Source: Roseobacter sinensis
GTDB lineage: Bacteria > Pseudomonadota > Alphaproteobacteria > Rhodobacterales > Rhodobacteraceae
DNA: 64,000 bases
Reading direction: 5' to 3'
Assembly: GCF_025755255.1 (NCBI RefSeq)
Contig: NZ_JALIEB010000005.1
Coordinates: 1-64,000 of the forward strand
The notes beneath the pieces are model-generated. The model was not told the DNA's origin. It worked only from the letters and a program-made list of their open reading frames with translations, and did not search any database. The translations under genes were made by a program, and so were the position numbers. Of this stretch, positions 47,587 through 55,598 are shown one piece after another; position 1 is the stretch's first letter, and every line of letters starts with the position of its first letter.

Positions 47587-47619
47587 TTAGGGCCAGTTTG
47601 CGGGTTCGCTTATGCCCAG
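47587..47619 (-). promoter_or_regulatory. Candidate TauR site upstream of xsc, inside the tauR 3' end
   Basis: On the minus strand CTGGGCATAA (47619-47610) and CTGGCCCTAA (47596-47587) form a direct repeat with 13 bases between them (23-base period). The proximal copy includes the tauR stop codon and is identical to the proximal copy before tpa. It lies 70 bases upstream of the xsc start. The R. capsulatus TauR repeat, as I recall it, is CTGGACYTAA. Confidence 0.6.
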
Positions 47620-49083
47620 ATGGGCCATGCTGCGGATCTCGTCCGCGAGCAGATCGATGCCCTTTCCGATGCGGTTGGCGGGGATCGAGGAATAGGCGAG
47701 GCGGTAATAGCTCTTTGGCCGCGCGGAGCCGGAAAAGAAGGCATGCCCGGATTCGATCAGAACGCCTTTCGCCTGCAGTCGGCGAGCGAGTTCCTGAGTA
47801 TCGACGGCCTCGGGCGCGCGCATCCAGAAGGACGAGCCACCATGGGCGCCCTGACCGGCAATCTGCAATCCGTGATGGGACAGCGCCCGCGCCATGACCT
47901 CGCGCCGCTCGTGCAGCGCGTTGCCCATGCGGCGGATCAGCGCGTCATGATGCCCCAGCGACAGGAAATACGCGGCGGTCCGCTGCACGTGTCCGGGCGG
48001 GTGACGCAGCACGCTCGCCCGCAGGGCGCGGGCCTCGCGGATGAAGGGTTCGGAGCCGACCAGATAGCCCAGCCGCAGCCCCGGAAACAGCGATTTCGAG
48101 AAGCTGCCCACATAGATCACGCGGCCATCGGTATCGAGGCTTTTCAGCGCTGGCGACGGGCTTCTGAGAAAGGACATCTCGAACTCGTAGTCGTCCTCGA
48201 CGATCAGCGCATCCATATCCGCGGCCCGTTCCAACAGGTCGTGCCGGCGGTGCATGGGCATCGTGTTGGTGGTGGGGCATTGATGGCTGGGGGTCGTGAA
48301 GATCACATCCGTGTCGGGCGGGATCGCATCGGGCGGCATCCCATCCGCATCCACGCGTACCGGCGTCATATGGCAGCGCGACTGACTCAGGATGTCCCTA
48401 AGTGCATGATAACATGGGTCTTCAAGCGCTGCGCGCCGGCGTTGCGTGAGCAGCACCTGAGTGGTCAGCCAGAGCGCATTCTGCGCGCCCAGCGTGATCA
48501 GGATCTGCTCGGGCCGCGCTGTGATCCCGCGCCGGGGCAAGGTGTGCCGCGCAATGAACTCGATGAGCTGCGGATCGTCCTGATCGTAGTAGTCGGTGGT
48601 GAGCGCGGTGAAATCCTTCTGCCCCAGAGCCTTCAGCGCGCAGAGCCGCCAATTGGCATGATCGAAGAGCGCCGGATCGGCTTGGCCATAGATGAACGGA
48701 TAACGATACCCGCCCCAGTCGGGTGGTTTCCGCACCGTGTCTCCGCCGGAAAACCTTTGGCCGATGGCGCGGGTCCAGTCGACCGCATCCGGCCCGACCT
48801 CGCGGGGTGCAAAGGCCGGCGGCACAGGGGCGTTGTCAGAGACGAAATAGCCCGACCGGCCGCGCGATGTCAGATAATCATTGGCCAGAAGCTCGGTATA
48901 GGCGATGGTGACGGTGATCCGGCTGACGCCAAGGTGGGTCGCGAGCTTCCGTGTCGACGGGAGCTTCTCACCCCGCTGGAAGCGGCCGGAGAGAATGCCC
49001 TGCGCGATCATTTGCTGGATCTGCGACTGCAGGGTCCCATGCGCTTCGGGATGCAGAAAGAATGTCTCGACGGGCAGCGCCAT
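47587..49083 (-). CDS. tauR: MocR-type (GntR/aminotransferase) regulator TauR
   Basis: A 498-residue fusion. The N-terminal GntR winged helix covers ~12-80 (GRFQRGEKLPSTRKLATHLGVSRITV). A linker leads to a class I aminotransferase domain (~125-490) with EDDYEFEM near 296 and the PLP lysine K330 in GSFSKSLFPGLRLGY. In R. capsulatus and other Rhodobacteraceae the TauR member next to xsc activates taurine genes when taurine is present. The position immediately before xsc supports the name strongly. Repeat pairs resembling its target lie before it, before xsc, before tpa and more weakly before tauA. Confidence 0.92.
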   Translation of the reverse strand: MALPVETFFLHPEAHGTLQSQIQQMIAQGILSGRFQRGEKLPSTRKLATHLGVSRITVTIAYTELLANDYLTSRGRSGYFVSDNAPVPPAFAPREVGPDAVDWTRAIGQRFSGGDTVRKPPDWGGYRYPFIYGQADPALFDHANWRLCALKALGQKDFTALTTDYYDQDDPQLIEFIARHTLPRRGITARPEQILITLGAQNALWLTTQVLLTQRRRAALEDPCYHALRDILSQSRCHMTPVRVDADGMPPDAIPPDTDVIFTTPSHQCPTTNTMPMHRRHDLLERAADMDALIVEDDYEFEMSFLRSPSPALKSLDTDGRVIYVGSFSKSLFPGLRLGYLVGSEPFIREARALRASVLRHPPGHVQRTAAYFLSLGHHDALIRRMGNALHERREVMARALSHHGLQIAGQGAHGGSSFWMRAPEAVDTQELARRLQAKGVLIESGHAFFSGSARPKSYYRLAYSSIPANRIGKGIDLLADEIRSMAHLGISEPANWP

Positions 49084-49430
49084 GCGGTGAGCCTATACTG
49101 GATATAGACTGATCGCAATCTGGCCTTAACCAGGCACGAAATGCCTGATTACTCCTCCCATATGCCCAGTCTGTTTTGACCAAATCAACGATTAATGAAA
49201 CTCTGGGTATCATTTATTAACATGAATTGCAAGCGCTCTCATGCAGTGCGCCGCTGGTCTCTGGTCTTATCGAGCCACAGCAACGGGTCTGAACGGATAA
49301 GGCATTGTTTTGGCAGCCTCAGCGGGCCGCGAGCGCCATTATCTACCTGTGCTTTGATTCATGTCAGAGACAACCGGCTTTTTGACGCGCAGACCGTTCC
49401 ACGCTCCACGACAAACAAAAGGATAGTGAT
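49084..49430. other. 347-base divergent intergenic region between tauR and ppk2
   Basis: I see no gene. The stretch is more AT-rich than its surroundings. It holds the TauR-like repeat pair at 49098-49129, a hairpin AGGCA-CGAAA-TGCCT at 49132-49146, and an isolated reverse repeat half ATATGCCCAG at 49160-49169. ppk2 has AAAAGGA shortly before its start. Confidence 0.6.
49098..49129 (+). promoter_or_regulatory. Candidate TauR autoregulatory site
   Basis: CTGGATATAG (49098-49107) and CTGGCCTTAA (49120-49129) form a direct repeat with 12 bases between them (22-base period). It begins 15 bases upstream of the tauR start codon, so binding would block or tune tauR. Orientation points away from tauR. 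The first copy matches poorly (7 of 10), the second well (9 of 10). Confidence 0.5.
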
Positions 49431-50327
49431 ATGAGAGATACGGTTCTGGACAAGCCAGGTCCGGATCCTGCAGCGGATGCTGCGGCAGGATTCGAACAGG
49501 ACGAGTACCCCTACGACAAGAAGCTCGACCGGGCGCGATACGAGGCGGAAAAGGCCGCGCTGCAGGTCGAACTGCTAAAGGTGCAGCACTGGCTGCATGA
49601 GACCGAACAGAAGGTGGTCATGCTGTTTGAAGGGCGTGATGCGGCCGGCAAGGGCGGCACCATCAAGCGCTTCATGGAGCACCTAAACCCCCGTCAGGCG
49701 CGCGTTGTAGCGCTGAATAAGCCCACGGACGAAGAACGCGGCCAGTGGTTTTTTCAGCGCTACATCAAGCATCTGCCAACCTCGGGTGAAATCGTGCTCT
49801 ACGACCGCAGCTGGTACAATCGGGCCGGTGTGGAACGGGTGATGGAATTCTGCGCGCCCAGTGAGTACCTCGAATTCATGCGCCAGACGCCCGAGTTCGA
49901 GCGGATGCTGACACGCTCGGGCATCCGGCTCTTCAAGTATTGGTTCTCGGTGACCCGAGCCGAGCAGCGCGCGCGGTTCATCTCGCGCGAGACCGATCCG
50001 CTGAAGCAGTGGAAACTGTCACCGATTGACCGCGCCAGTCTCGACAAGTGGGATGATTATACCGAAGCAAAGGAAGCCATGTTCTTTTATACCGATACCG
50101 CTGACGCGCCCTGGACGGTGATCCGCTCGAACGACAAGAAGCGCGCGCGGCTGAATTGCATGAAGCACTTTCTCGCCTCCTTCGACTATCCCGGGCGGGA
50201 CGAGACTGTGGCTGTCCCACCTGATCCGCTGCTGGTGCGGACGGCGAGCCATGTCATCCACTCAGCGGATCATATCCTTGCGTCTTCACTCCACCCGAAG
50301 TCGCGCCGAAAGACACCCAAAATTTGA
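49431..50327 (+). CDS. ppk2: Polyphosphate kinase 2
   Basis: A 298-residue PPK2-family protein of the short, single-domain class I. The P-loop GRDAAGKGG is at residues 68-76, the lid/Walker B region LYDRSWYNRAGVERV near 123, and the SPIDRASLDKWDDYTEAKE segment near 198. It transfers phosphate between polyphosphate and nucleoside diphosphates. It is divergent from tauR. No metabolic link to taurine is obvious, although phosphate is a co-substrate of Xsc. Confidence 0.93.
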   Translation: MRDTVLDKPGPDPAADAAAGFEQDEYPYDKKLDRARYEAEKAALQVELLKVQHWLHETEQKVVMLFEGRDAAGKGGTIKRFMEHLNPRQARVVALNKPTDEERGQWFFQRYIKHLPTSGEIVLYDRSWYNRAGVERVMEFCAPSEYLEFMRQTPEFERMLTRSGIRLFKYWFSVTRAEQRARFISRETDPLKQWKLSPIDRASLDKWDDYTEAKEAMFFYTDTADAPWTVIRSNDKKRARLNCMKHFLASFDYPGRDETVAVPPDPLLVRTASHVIHSADHILASSLHPKSRRKTPKI

Positions 50328-50343
50328 CCGAGAGGAGATCACG

Positions 50344-50583
50344 ATGTCGCACACACCGCATGAACTGGCAGAAGAGTTTCCGGACCACGTACAGGCCATA
50401 AGCACACTGAAAAGCACGGATGCGCATTTCGCCAAGCTGTCGGACGCCTACCATGAGATCAACCGGGCGATTCACCGGGCCGAGACCAAGGTGGAGCCGA
50501 CGGATGATTTTCATTTTGCGGAGATGCGCAAGGAGCGGTTGCGGTTGAAGGATGAGATCGCCAGCCTGCTGACGCAGACCTGA
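50344..50583 (+). CDS. DUF465 (YdcH family) small protein
   Basis: A 79-residue protein with two predicted helices forming a coiled hairpin, typical of YdcH/DUF465: HELAEEFPDHVQAISTLKSTDAHFAKL and the later FAEMRKERLRLKDEIASLL. Function not established. GAGAGGAG lies before the ATG at 50344. It starts 16 bases after ppk2 and is probably co-transcribed with it. Confidence 0.85.
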   Translation: MSHTPHELAEEFPDHVQAISTLKSTDAHFAKLSDAYHEINRAIHRAETKVEPTDDFHFAEMRKERLRLKDEIASLLTQT

Positions 50584-50598
50584 CGGAGCGGACGGTAA

Positions 50599-50642
50599 GC
50601 CCGCAGGCGGGGGTGGGGCCTGCCCCACCCCCGCCTGCGGGC
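50599..50642. repeat. Perfect 21-bp inverted repeat between convergent genes
   Basis: The arms 50599-50619 and 50622-50642 are perfectly complementary and nearly all G/C, with only CT between them. It lies between the DUF465 stop and the stop of the convergent lipoprotein gene. There is no U-run, so it may act as a roadblock-like bidirectional terminator or an mRNA 3' stabiliser. Confidence 0.8.
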
Positions 50643-50648
50643 GCCGCC

Positions 50649-50903
50649 TCAGGGGCAAGCCGCGGTATAGCGGGAGCCGTCCGGATTCTGGTAGATGCAG
50701 TTTCCGCTGGCGTTGCGGCCGATGTAGTTGCCCGCAATGGCTCCGGCGGCTGCACCCACGAGGGCACCGCGGCCCCGGTCGTTGTCATCAAGCGCATAGC
50801 CCGCCGCGGCGCCGCCAAGTGTGCCGGCGATGGTGCTCTGGTCCTGCGTGGCGCAGGCCGAGACCGCACCCACGAGGGGCAGAATAACAAGATACTTCTT
50901 CAT
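50649..50903 (-). CDS. Small glycine-zipper lipoprotein
   Basis: An 84-residue lipoprotein. The lipobox AVSAC marks Cys17. A glycine-zipper 2TM-like core (GTLGGAAAGYALDDNDRGRGALVGAAAGAIAGNYIG in pieces) is followed by a short C-terminal SGNCIYQNPDGSRY with a second cysteine. Such proteins sit in the outer membrane and are often stress-related; role unknown. AAGGAG is eight bases before the ATG at 50903. Confidence 0.82.
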   Translation of the reverse strand: MKKYLVILPLVGAVSACATQDQSTIAGTLGGAAAGYALDDNDRGRGALVGAAAGAIAGNYIGRNASGNCIYQNPDGSRYTAACP

Positions 50904-51120
50904 AACGGAAACTCCTTTCGGTGTGGCCAGCAAACGCGCAAGCGGCCAACAGGGTTCCACCGGTGCCCACGGACCGGCGGAAACCGGCCTGCAGCGGCTG
51001 CGCCGTTGGCCGACCGCCGCCCCGCGCCCATGGGCGGGACCCTTCACAATAAGCAAAGCATCGTCCGTTGCCAGGCAGGCCGGGTCATGCATAGTTGACT
51101 GATGCACGGGAGACCCGCCG

Positions 51121-52254
51121 ATGGACCAGTCCGACCCTTCGCTCACGCTTGGCCTCGAAGAGGAGTACCTGCTGGTCGATGCCGACACGCTCGATCTGAC
51201 CGAGGCGCCGGAGGATCTGATGCAGGCCTGCGTCGAGGCGCTGGGCGACAAGGTGAGCCCGGAATTCCTGCGCTGTCAGATCGAGGTGGGCACCGGCGTC
51301 TGTGCCACCATCGCCGAGGCGCGCGCCGACCTATCTGATCTGCGAAGGCAGGTCAAACGGCTGTGCAATGCGCATGGGATCGCGCCGATTGCCGTCTCGA
51401 CCCACCCCTTTGCCGACTGGACCGATCAGGCCTTCACCGACAAGGAGCGCTACCGCGATCTGGAGCGGGATCTGGCGGGCGTGGCGCGTCGCATGCTGAT
51501 TTGCGGCATGCACGTGCATGTGGGCATCGAGGACGAGGATCAGCGGATCGACCTGCTGAACCAGTTCTCCTATTTCCTGCCGCACCTCCTGGCGCTGTCG
51601 GCCTCTTCGCCGTTCTGGGAGGGGCGCCAGACGGGGCTGCACTCCTACCGGCTCACGGTGTTCGACAACCTGCCGCGCACCGGTCTGCCGCCGCTGTTTC
51701 TCAGTCATGCGGAGTATCGGCGGTCGGTCGACACGATCATCCGCACGGGCATCATCGAGGATGCCACGAAGATCTGGTGGGATCTGCGGCCCTCGGCGCG
51801 GTTTCCGACATTGGAATCGCGGATCTGCGATGTGGTGCCGCGGCTGGATCATGCGATCTCGATCGCTGCGCTGACCCAGAGCCTGATGCGGATGCTGCAC
51901 AGCCTGCGCCGCGAGAACATGCGCTGGCGCCAGTACGACCGCTTCCTGATCGAGGAGAACCGCTGGCGGGCGCAGCGCTATGGGCTGTCGGAGGGGCTGA
52001 TCGATTTCGGCGTCGGCGAGGTGGTGCCGTTTCACGACCTGCTGCCAGAGCTGATCGAGTCGGTCAGCCCGCATGCGATGGCGCTGGGCTGTCTCGACGA
52101 GGTGCGCGGGGTGATGGACATCCTGCAGGACGGCACCAGCTCGCAGCGGCAGGCCAAGGTCTTTGCCGAGGCCAAGGAGAAAGGTGCGCAAGACAGCGCG
52201 GCGCTGCGCGAGGTGGTGCGCTCGCTGGTCGAGGAGTTCAGCCACGGGCTGTGA
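51121..52254 (+). CDS. Carboxylate-amine ligase, GCS2/YbdK family
   Basis: A 377-residue protein of the glutamate-cysteine ligase 2 superfamily. It opens with the family-specific [13 protein letters not shown] metal/ATP motif and continues with [12 protein letters not shown] near residue 130, [19 protein letters not shown] near 220, and [10 protein letters not shown] near 280. YbdK-like enzymes form an amide between a carboxylate and an amine, with weak glutamate-cysteine activity in E. coli. The true amine is unknown; location 61 bases from tpa (convergent) makes taurine or another amine a guess only. Confidence 0.9.
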   Translation: MDQSDPSLTLGLEEEYLLVDADTLDLTEAPEDLMQACVEALGDKVSPEFLRCQIEVGTGVCATIAEARADLSDLRRQVKRLCNAHGIAPIAVSTHPFADWTDQAFTDKERYRDLERDLAGVARRMLICGMHVHVGIEDEDQRIDLLNQFSYFLPHLLALSASSPFWEGRQTGLHSYRLTVFDNLPRTGLPPLFLSHAEYRRSVDTIIRTGIIEDATKIWWDLRPSARFPTLESRICDVVPRLDHAISIAALTQSLMRMLHSLRRENMRWRQYDRFLIEENRWRAQRYGLSEGLIDFGVGEVVPFHDLLPELIESVSPHAMALGCLDEVRGVMDILQDGTSSQRQAKVFAEAKEKGAQDSAALREVVRSLVEEFSHGL

Positions 52255-52315
52255 GGCCCGTGGTGCGCGATGGTGGCGTCGTCCTGCGGCCCGCCTCAGG
52301 CTGCGTGCGCCGGGG

Positions 52316-53710
52316 TCAGCCGAAGACGCGGGTGAGCGCGCCGTCGACGGCCGCGCAGATATGGTCGATGTCGTCCTTGGTGGCGATCAGCGCGGGCGAG
52401 AAGCAGAGCGTGTTGTTCTTGCCGGGCAGCGACCGGTTGGTCGCCCCGATGACCACGGCCTGGGCCATGCAATCCTTGACCACGGCCTGCACCTTGGCTT
52501 CCTCCGCCGGGTCGCGGCTGTCGCGGTCTTTGACCAGCTCTGCGCCGAGGAAGAGGCCCTTGCCGCGCACGTCGCCGATGACGTCGTGCTTGTCTTTCAA
52601 CTCGCCCAGCTTGCCGAGCATGTAGCCGCCCATCTCGACGGTGTTTTCTAGCAGGTTCTCATCCTCGATGATCCGCATGTTTTCCAGCGCCGCCGCCGGT
52701 CCTGCGGTGCAGCCGCCGAAGGTGGAGATGTCGCGGAAGTAATTCATGTGATCGCTGGCGTCGTCCTTGAACATGTCGAAGACGGCCTCGGTGGTGGCGA
52801 GGCAGGAGATGGCCGCATAGCCCGAGGCGACGCCCTTCGCCATGGTGACCATATCCGGCTCGATGCCGTAGTGCTGATAGCCGAACCAGGTCCCTGTGCG
52901 GCCGACGCCACAGACAACCTCGTCGATGTGCAGCAGGATGTCGTACTTGCGGCAGATCTCCTGCACCCGCGGCCAGTAACCCTCGGGGGGGACGATCACG
53001 CCGCCGCCGGCGGTCACCGGCTCGAGGCAGAGCGCGCCCACGGTATCGGGGCCTTCGCGCAGGATGATCTCTTCGATCTGGTTCGCGGCCCATTCGCCGT
53101 AGTTCTGATCCGGGGCGCCCTCCTGCTCGTGCTTGCGGTACTCCAGGCAGTGGGGCACGCGCACGAAGCCGGGCGTGTAGGGCCCGTATTGCGCGTTGCG
53201 CTCGTCCTGACCTCCGGCGGAGAGGCAGGCGATGGTCGTGCCGTGATAGTCGCGGTCGCGGTAGAGGATCTTGTGCTTGCGACCGCCGTAGCGCTTGTGC
53301 GCGATCTGGCGGACCATCTTGAAGGCCTTCTCATTCGCTTCCGAGCCGGAGTTGGCATAATAGATGCGGCTCAGTCCCGGCATCTTGGTCAACAGCTTCT
53401 CGGCAAAGAGCGCGCCGGGGATCGAGCCCACGGTGCCGCCGAAGAAGTTCATCTTGACGATCGCATCGCGCACCGCGTCGCCCATGCTCTCGCGGCCGTA
53501 GCCGACGTTCACGGTCCAGACCCCGCCCGAGACCGCGTCGACATGTTCGATGCCCTTCTGGTCCCAGACCCGCAGGCCCTTGCCTTCGATGATGATCTTG
53601 GGGTCGGCGCCGGTGAAGAAGGGCTGGTGCTGGATCAGGTGATGCCAGACATTCGCGCGGTCCGCTTCGACGACGCGGCTGAGGTCGTTCTCGTTGAAAT
53701 TGCCGTCCAT
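52316..53710 (-). CDS. tpa: Taurine--pyruvate aminotransferase
   Basis: A 464-residue class III aminotransferase. NSGSEANEKAFKMVRQ near residue 120 binds PLP phosphate, HIDEVVCGVGRTG near 261 binds the pyridine ring, and K292 in MAKGVASGYA forms the Schiff base. The length, the N-terminal HLIQHQPFF and the genomic setting fit Tpa, which converts taurine and pyruvate to sulfoacetaldehyde and alanine. Other omega-amino acid transaminases share these motifs, but the nearby tauABC, xsc and TauR-like sites favour taurine. An alanine dehydrogenase to regenerate pyruvate is not in the window. Confidence 0.9.
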   Translation of the reverse strand: MDGNFNENDLSRVVEADRANVWHHLIQHQPFFTGADPKIIIEGKGLRVWDQKGIEHVDAVSGGVWTVNVGYGRESMGDAVRDAIVKMNFFGGTVGSIPGALFAEKLLTKMPGLSRIYYANSGSEANEKAFKMVRQIAHKRYGGRKHKILYRDRDYHGTTIACLSAGGQDERNAQYGPYTPGFVRVPHCLEYRKHEQEGAPDQNYGEWAANQIEEIILREGPDTVGALCLEPVTAGGGVIVPPEGYWPRVQEICRKYDILLHIDEVVCGVGRTGTWFGYQHYGIEPDMVTMAKGVASGYAAISCLATTEAVFDMFKDDASDHMNYFRDISTFGGCTAGPAAALENMRIIEDENLLENTVEMGGYMLGKLGELKDKHDVIGDVRGKGLFLGAELVKDRDSRDPAEEAKVQAVVKDCMAQAVVIGATNRSLPGKNNTLCFSPALIATKDDIDHICAAVDGALTRVFG

Positions 53711-53803
53711 GGGTCGGGCCTTTCCTTAAAGCGTAGAATCAGGTGAAATCGAGCGGAGTGCGCTCCGGATTTGACTGACATGACTGTTTTTCGGGCGTCT
53801 GTG

Positions 53804-53836
53804 TTAGGGCCAGACGCGGTGTAACGATAGGACCAG
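53804..53836 (-). promoter_or_regulatory. Candidate TauR site upstream of tpa
   Basis: On the minus strand CTGGTCCTAT (53836-53827) and CTGGCCCTAA (53813-53804) are direct repeats with 13 bases between them, a 23-base period. The pair is 94 bases upstream of the tpa start and 131 bases from the start of the divergent FAD oxidoreductase gene, so it could serve both. Confidence 0.65.
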
Positions 53837-53966
53837 ATGTGCCGCCTTTTCAAGCCGCATCGGGCGCATCGCGCTGGTATTGTGGCGCATTTGACCTTGC
53901 GCGGTCAAATTCCGCGCCGCCGGCGACCCATTGACCGGTGCCGCATTTCTGAGCACGAGATAGCCC

Positions 53967-55256
53967 ATGCAGATCCCTGACGCGCTCTGGCGGGTGACCG
54001 CGCCCGATGCTGCCCCGGCTGAGCGGCTGGAGGGCGACCTTGCCGTCGACGTGGCGATTGTGGGCGGCGGGTTCACGGGCCTGCGCGCGGCGCTGGCGAT
54101 TGCGGAGGCCGGCAGCACGGTGGCCGTCTTGGAGGCAGGCGACGTGGGGTTCGGCGCCTCGGGGCGCAACGGCGGGCAGGTGAACCCGATGCTGCCAGTG
54201 GCGGTGCCGGACGATCTGCACAAGGCGGTGGGGCCCACATACTTCGAGCGGATGGCGGAGACGTCGCTGCGTTCTGCGGATGACCTCTTTGATCTGATCC
54301 GTGCTTATCAGATCCCGTGCGACGCGCGGCAGAAGGGCTGGATCCGGGTCGATCACTGCCGTGCGGCGCGGGATGTGTCGCGGCGCAATGCGACGCTCTG
54401 GAACTCCCATGGGGCGGATTTCGAATTCCTCGAACGCGAGGATGTGGAACGGCTGACCGGGGCGCGGGGCTATGCCACGGGCACGCTCTCGGCGCGCGGG
54501 GGCGCGGTGCAGCCCATGGCGCTGGTGCGCGGGCTTGACCGGGTGGTGCGCGCGGCGGGGGCGCAGGTTTTCAGCTTTGCGCCGGTCAAGAACATGGCCC
54601 GCCGCGACGGGCGCTGGCATCTGGATGTGGCGGGCCACGCTGTCACCGCCGAGACGGTGATCGTGGCGACAAATGGCTATTCGGACAGTCTGGTGCGCGG
54701 CCTGAAGAAATCGGTCTTGCCGCTTTACTCGACACAGATGGCGACAGACCCTCTGGACGAGAGCGAGATCGGGCCGATCCTGCCGGAGGGCCATACGATT
54801 TCAGATACGCGGCGGCTGATCATGTATGCGCGGCGCGAGCCGGGTGGGCAGATGTGTTTTGGCGGCATTGGCTTCGACAACCTGCGCGGCGGCGTCGGCG
54901 GCTTTGGCTGGATCGAAAGGGATGCGCCCGAGACCTTTCCGAGCCTCAAGGGGGTCACGTGGCGCTATAAGTGGAGCGGCCATATCGCGCTGACCGAGGA
55001 CCGGGTGCCGCATCTGCACGAGCCTGCGCCGGGGCTGATCTGCGGTCTGGGCTACAACGGGCGCGGGGTGGCGATGAGCCACGTGATGGGGCGCGAACTG
55101 GCGCGCTGTGCGCTGGGTACGCCAGCTGAGGATTTGCCTTTTCCGGTCACGAAAATCCCGGCCTACAAGTTCCGCGCGCCGCAGGTGCTGGGCGCGGGGC
55201 TGGCGATGGCAGCGCTGCGCCTGCGCGACCAGATGGAGTGGAAAAGCGAGGCCTGA
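53967..55256 (+). CDS. FAD-dependent oxidoreductase, DAO/PuuB type
   Basis: A 429-residue flavoprotein. The FAD-binding VAIVGGGFTGLRAALAIAEAG lies near residue 28 and GASGRNGGQVNPML near 63, a signature of the gamma-glutamylputrescine oxidase-like subgroup. The C-terminal GLGYNGRGVAMSHVMGRELA closes the active site. It should oxidise an amine with electrons passing to oxygen or a carrier. It lies between divergent tpa and the tauABC genes. The large subunit of taurine dehydrogenase (TauY) is also a DAO-family protein, but no TauX small subunit is visible, so taurine oxidation is only a hypothesis. Confidence 0.8.
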   Translation: MQIPDALWRVTAPDAAPAERLEGDLAVDVAIVGGGFTGLRAALAIAEAGSTVAVLEAGDVGFGASGRNGGQVNPMLPVAVPDDLHKAVGPTYFERMAETSLRSADDLFDLIRAYQIPCDARQKGWIRVDHCRAARDVSRRNATLWNSHGADFEFLEREDVERLTGARGYATGTLSARGGAVQPMALVRGLDRVVRAAGAQVFSFAPVKNMARRDGRWHLDVAGHAVTAETVIVATNGYSDSLVRGLKKSVLPLYSTQMATDPLDESEIGPILPEGHTISDTRRLIMYARREPGGQMCFGGIGFDNLRGGVGGFGWIERDAPETFPSLKGVTWRYKWSGHIALTEDRVPHLHEPAPGLICGLGYNGRGVAMSHVMGRELARCALGTPAEDLPFPVTKIPAYKFRAPQVLGAGLAMAALRLRDQMEWKSEA

Positions 55257-55263
55257 GGTCGAA

Positions 55264-55296
55264 CTGGACTCATGGAGCGTCTTAAAGTGGACATTT
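55264..55296 (+). promoter_or_regulatory. Weak candidate TauR site upstream of tauABC
   Basis: CTGGACTCAT (55264-55273) and GTGGACATTT (55287-55296) are separated by 13 bases, the same 23-base period as at tpa and xsc. The first copy keeps the CTGGAC core; the second has 6 of 10 matches. It is over 300 bases from the tauA start, which is unusually far. Confidence 0.4.
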
Positions 55297-55360
55297 TTTT
55301 TGGCCCGCCCATCGCCACTATGCGCAGCGGGCCGGCACAATGGCAGACCTGACTTCAGTG

Positions 55361-55393
55361 TTTTGCAATGCAGAATTTCGGGATTTTGCAATG
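55361..55393 (+). repeat. Direct repeat TTTTGCAATG with 23-base period
   Basis: Two perfect copies occur at 55361-55370 and 55384-55393, 13 bases apart, in the tauA leader. The geometry equals that of the TauR-like pairs, but the sequence is different, suggesting a second dimeric regulator or an alternative operator. Confidence 0.6.
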
Positions 55394-55598
55394 TCCCGCA
55401 TGCCGAGAACAGAGGGGGCATATTTTTCGGGCAGTTTCATCTGCATGACAGTTTTGTATCAATAATGCACTTGCGGGCGCTGCAATTCTGACATTGGATG
55501 ACGATGTGCAATCAAAGACGAACAAGCGGTGACAAGCCGCGTCGCACCAAATGAAGGCTGGTCTGGGATGGCTGGCGTATGATCAACGGGAGAACGAA

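Larger units (their letters stand above)
55257..55598. other. 342-base leader region of tauA
   Basis: No gene seen. It holds a weak TauR-like pair (55264-55296), a 7-base inverted repeat GGCCCGC (55302-55308) / GCGGGCC (55327-55333), and a perfect 10-base direct repeat TTTTGCAATG (55361-55370 and 55384-55393). The region 55430-55500 is AT-richer and probably includes the promoter. Confidence 0.6.

Noticed and set aside
49160-49169. ATATGCCCAG (reverse CTGGGCATAT), nearly the distal xsc repeat, in the tauR-ppk2 gap
   Set aside because: No second copy lies at the required spacing; kept only as a note in the intergenic entry.
55302-55333. GGCCCGC/GCGGGCC hairpin next to a T-run as a terminator for the FAD oxidase gene
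   Set aside because: On the plus strand the T-run comes before, not after, the hairpin, so it cannot act as an intrinsic terminator in that direction.
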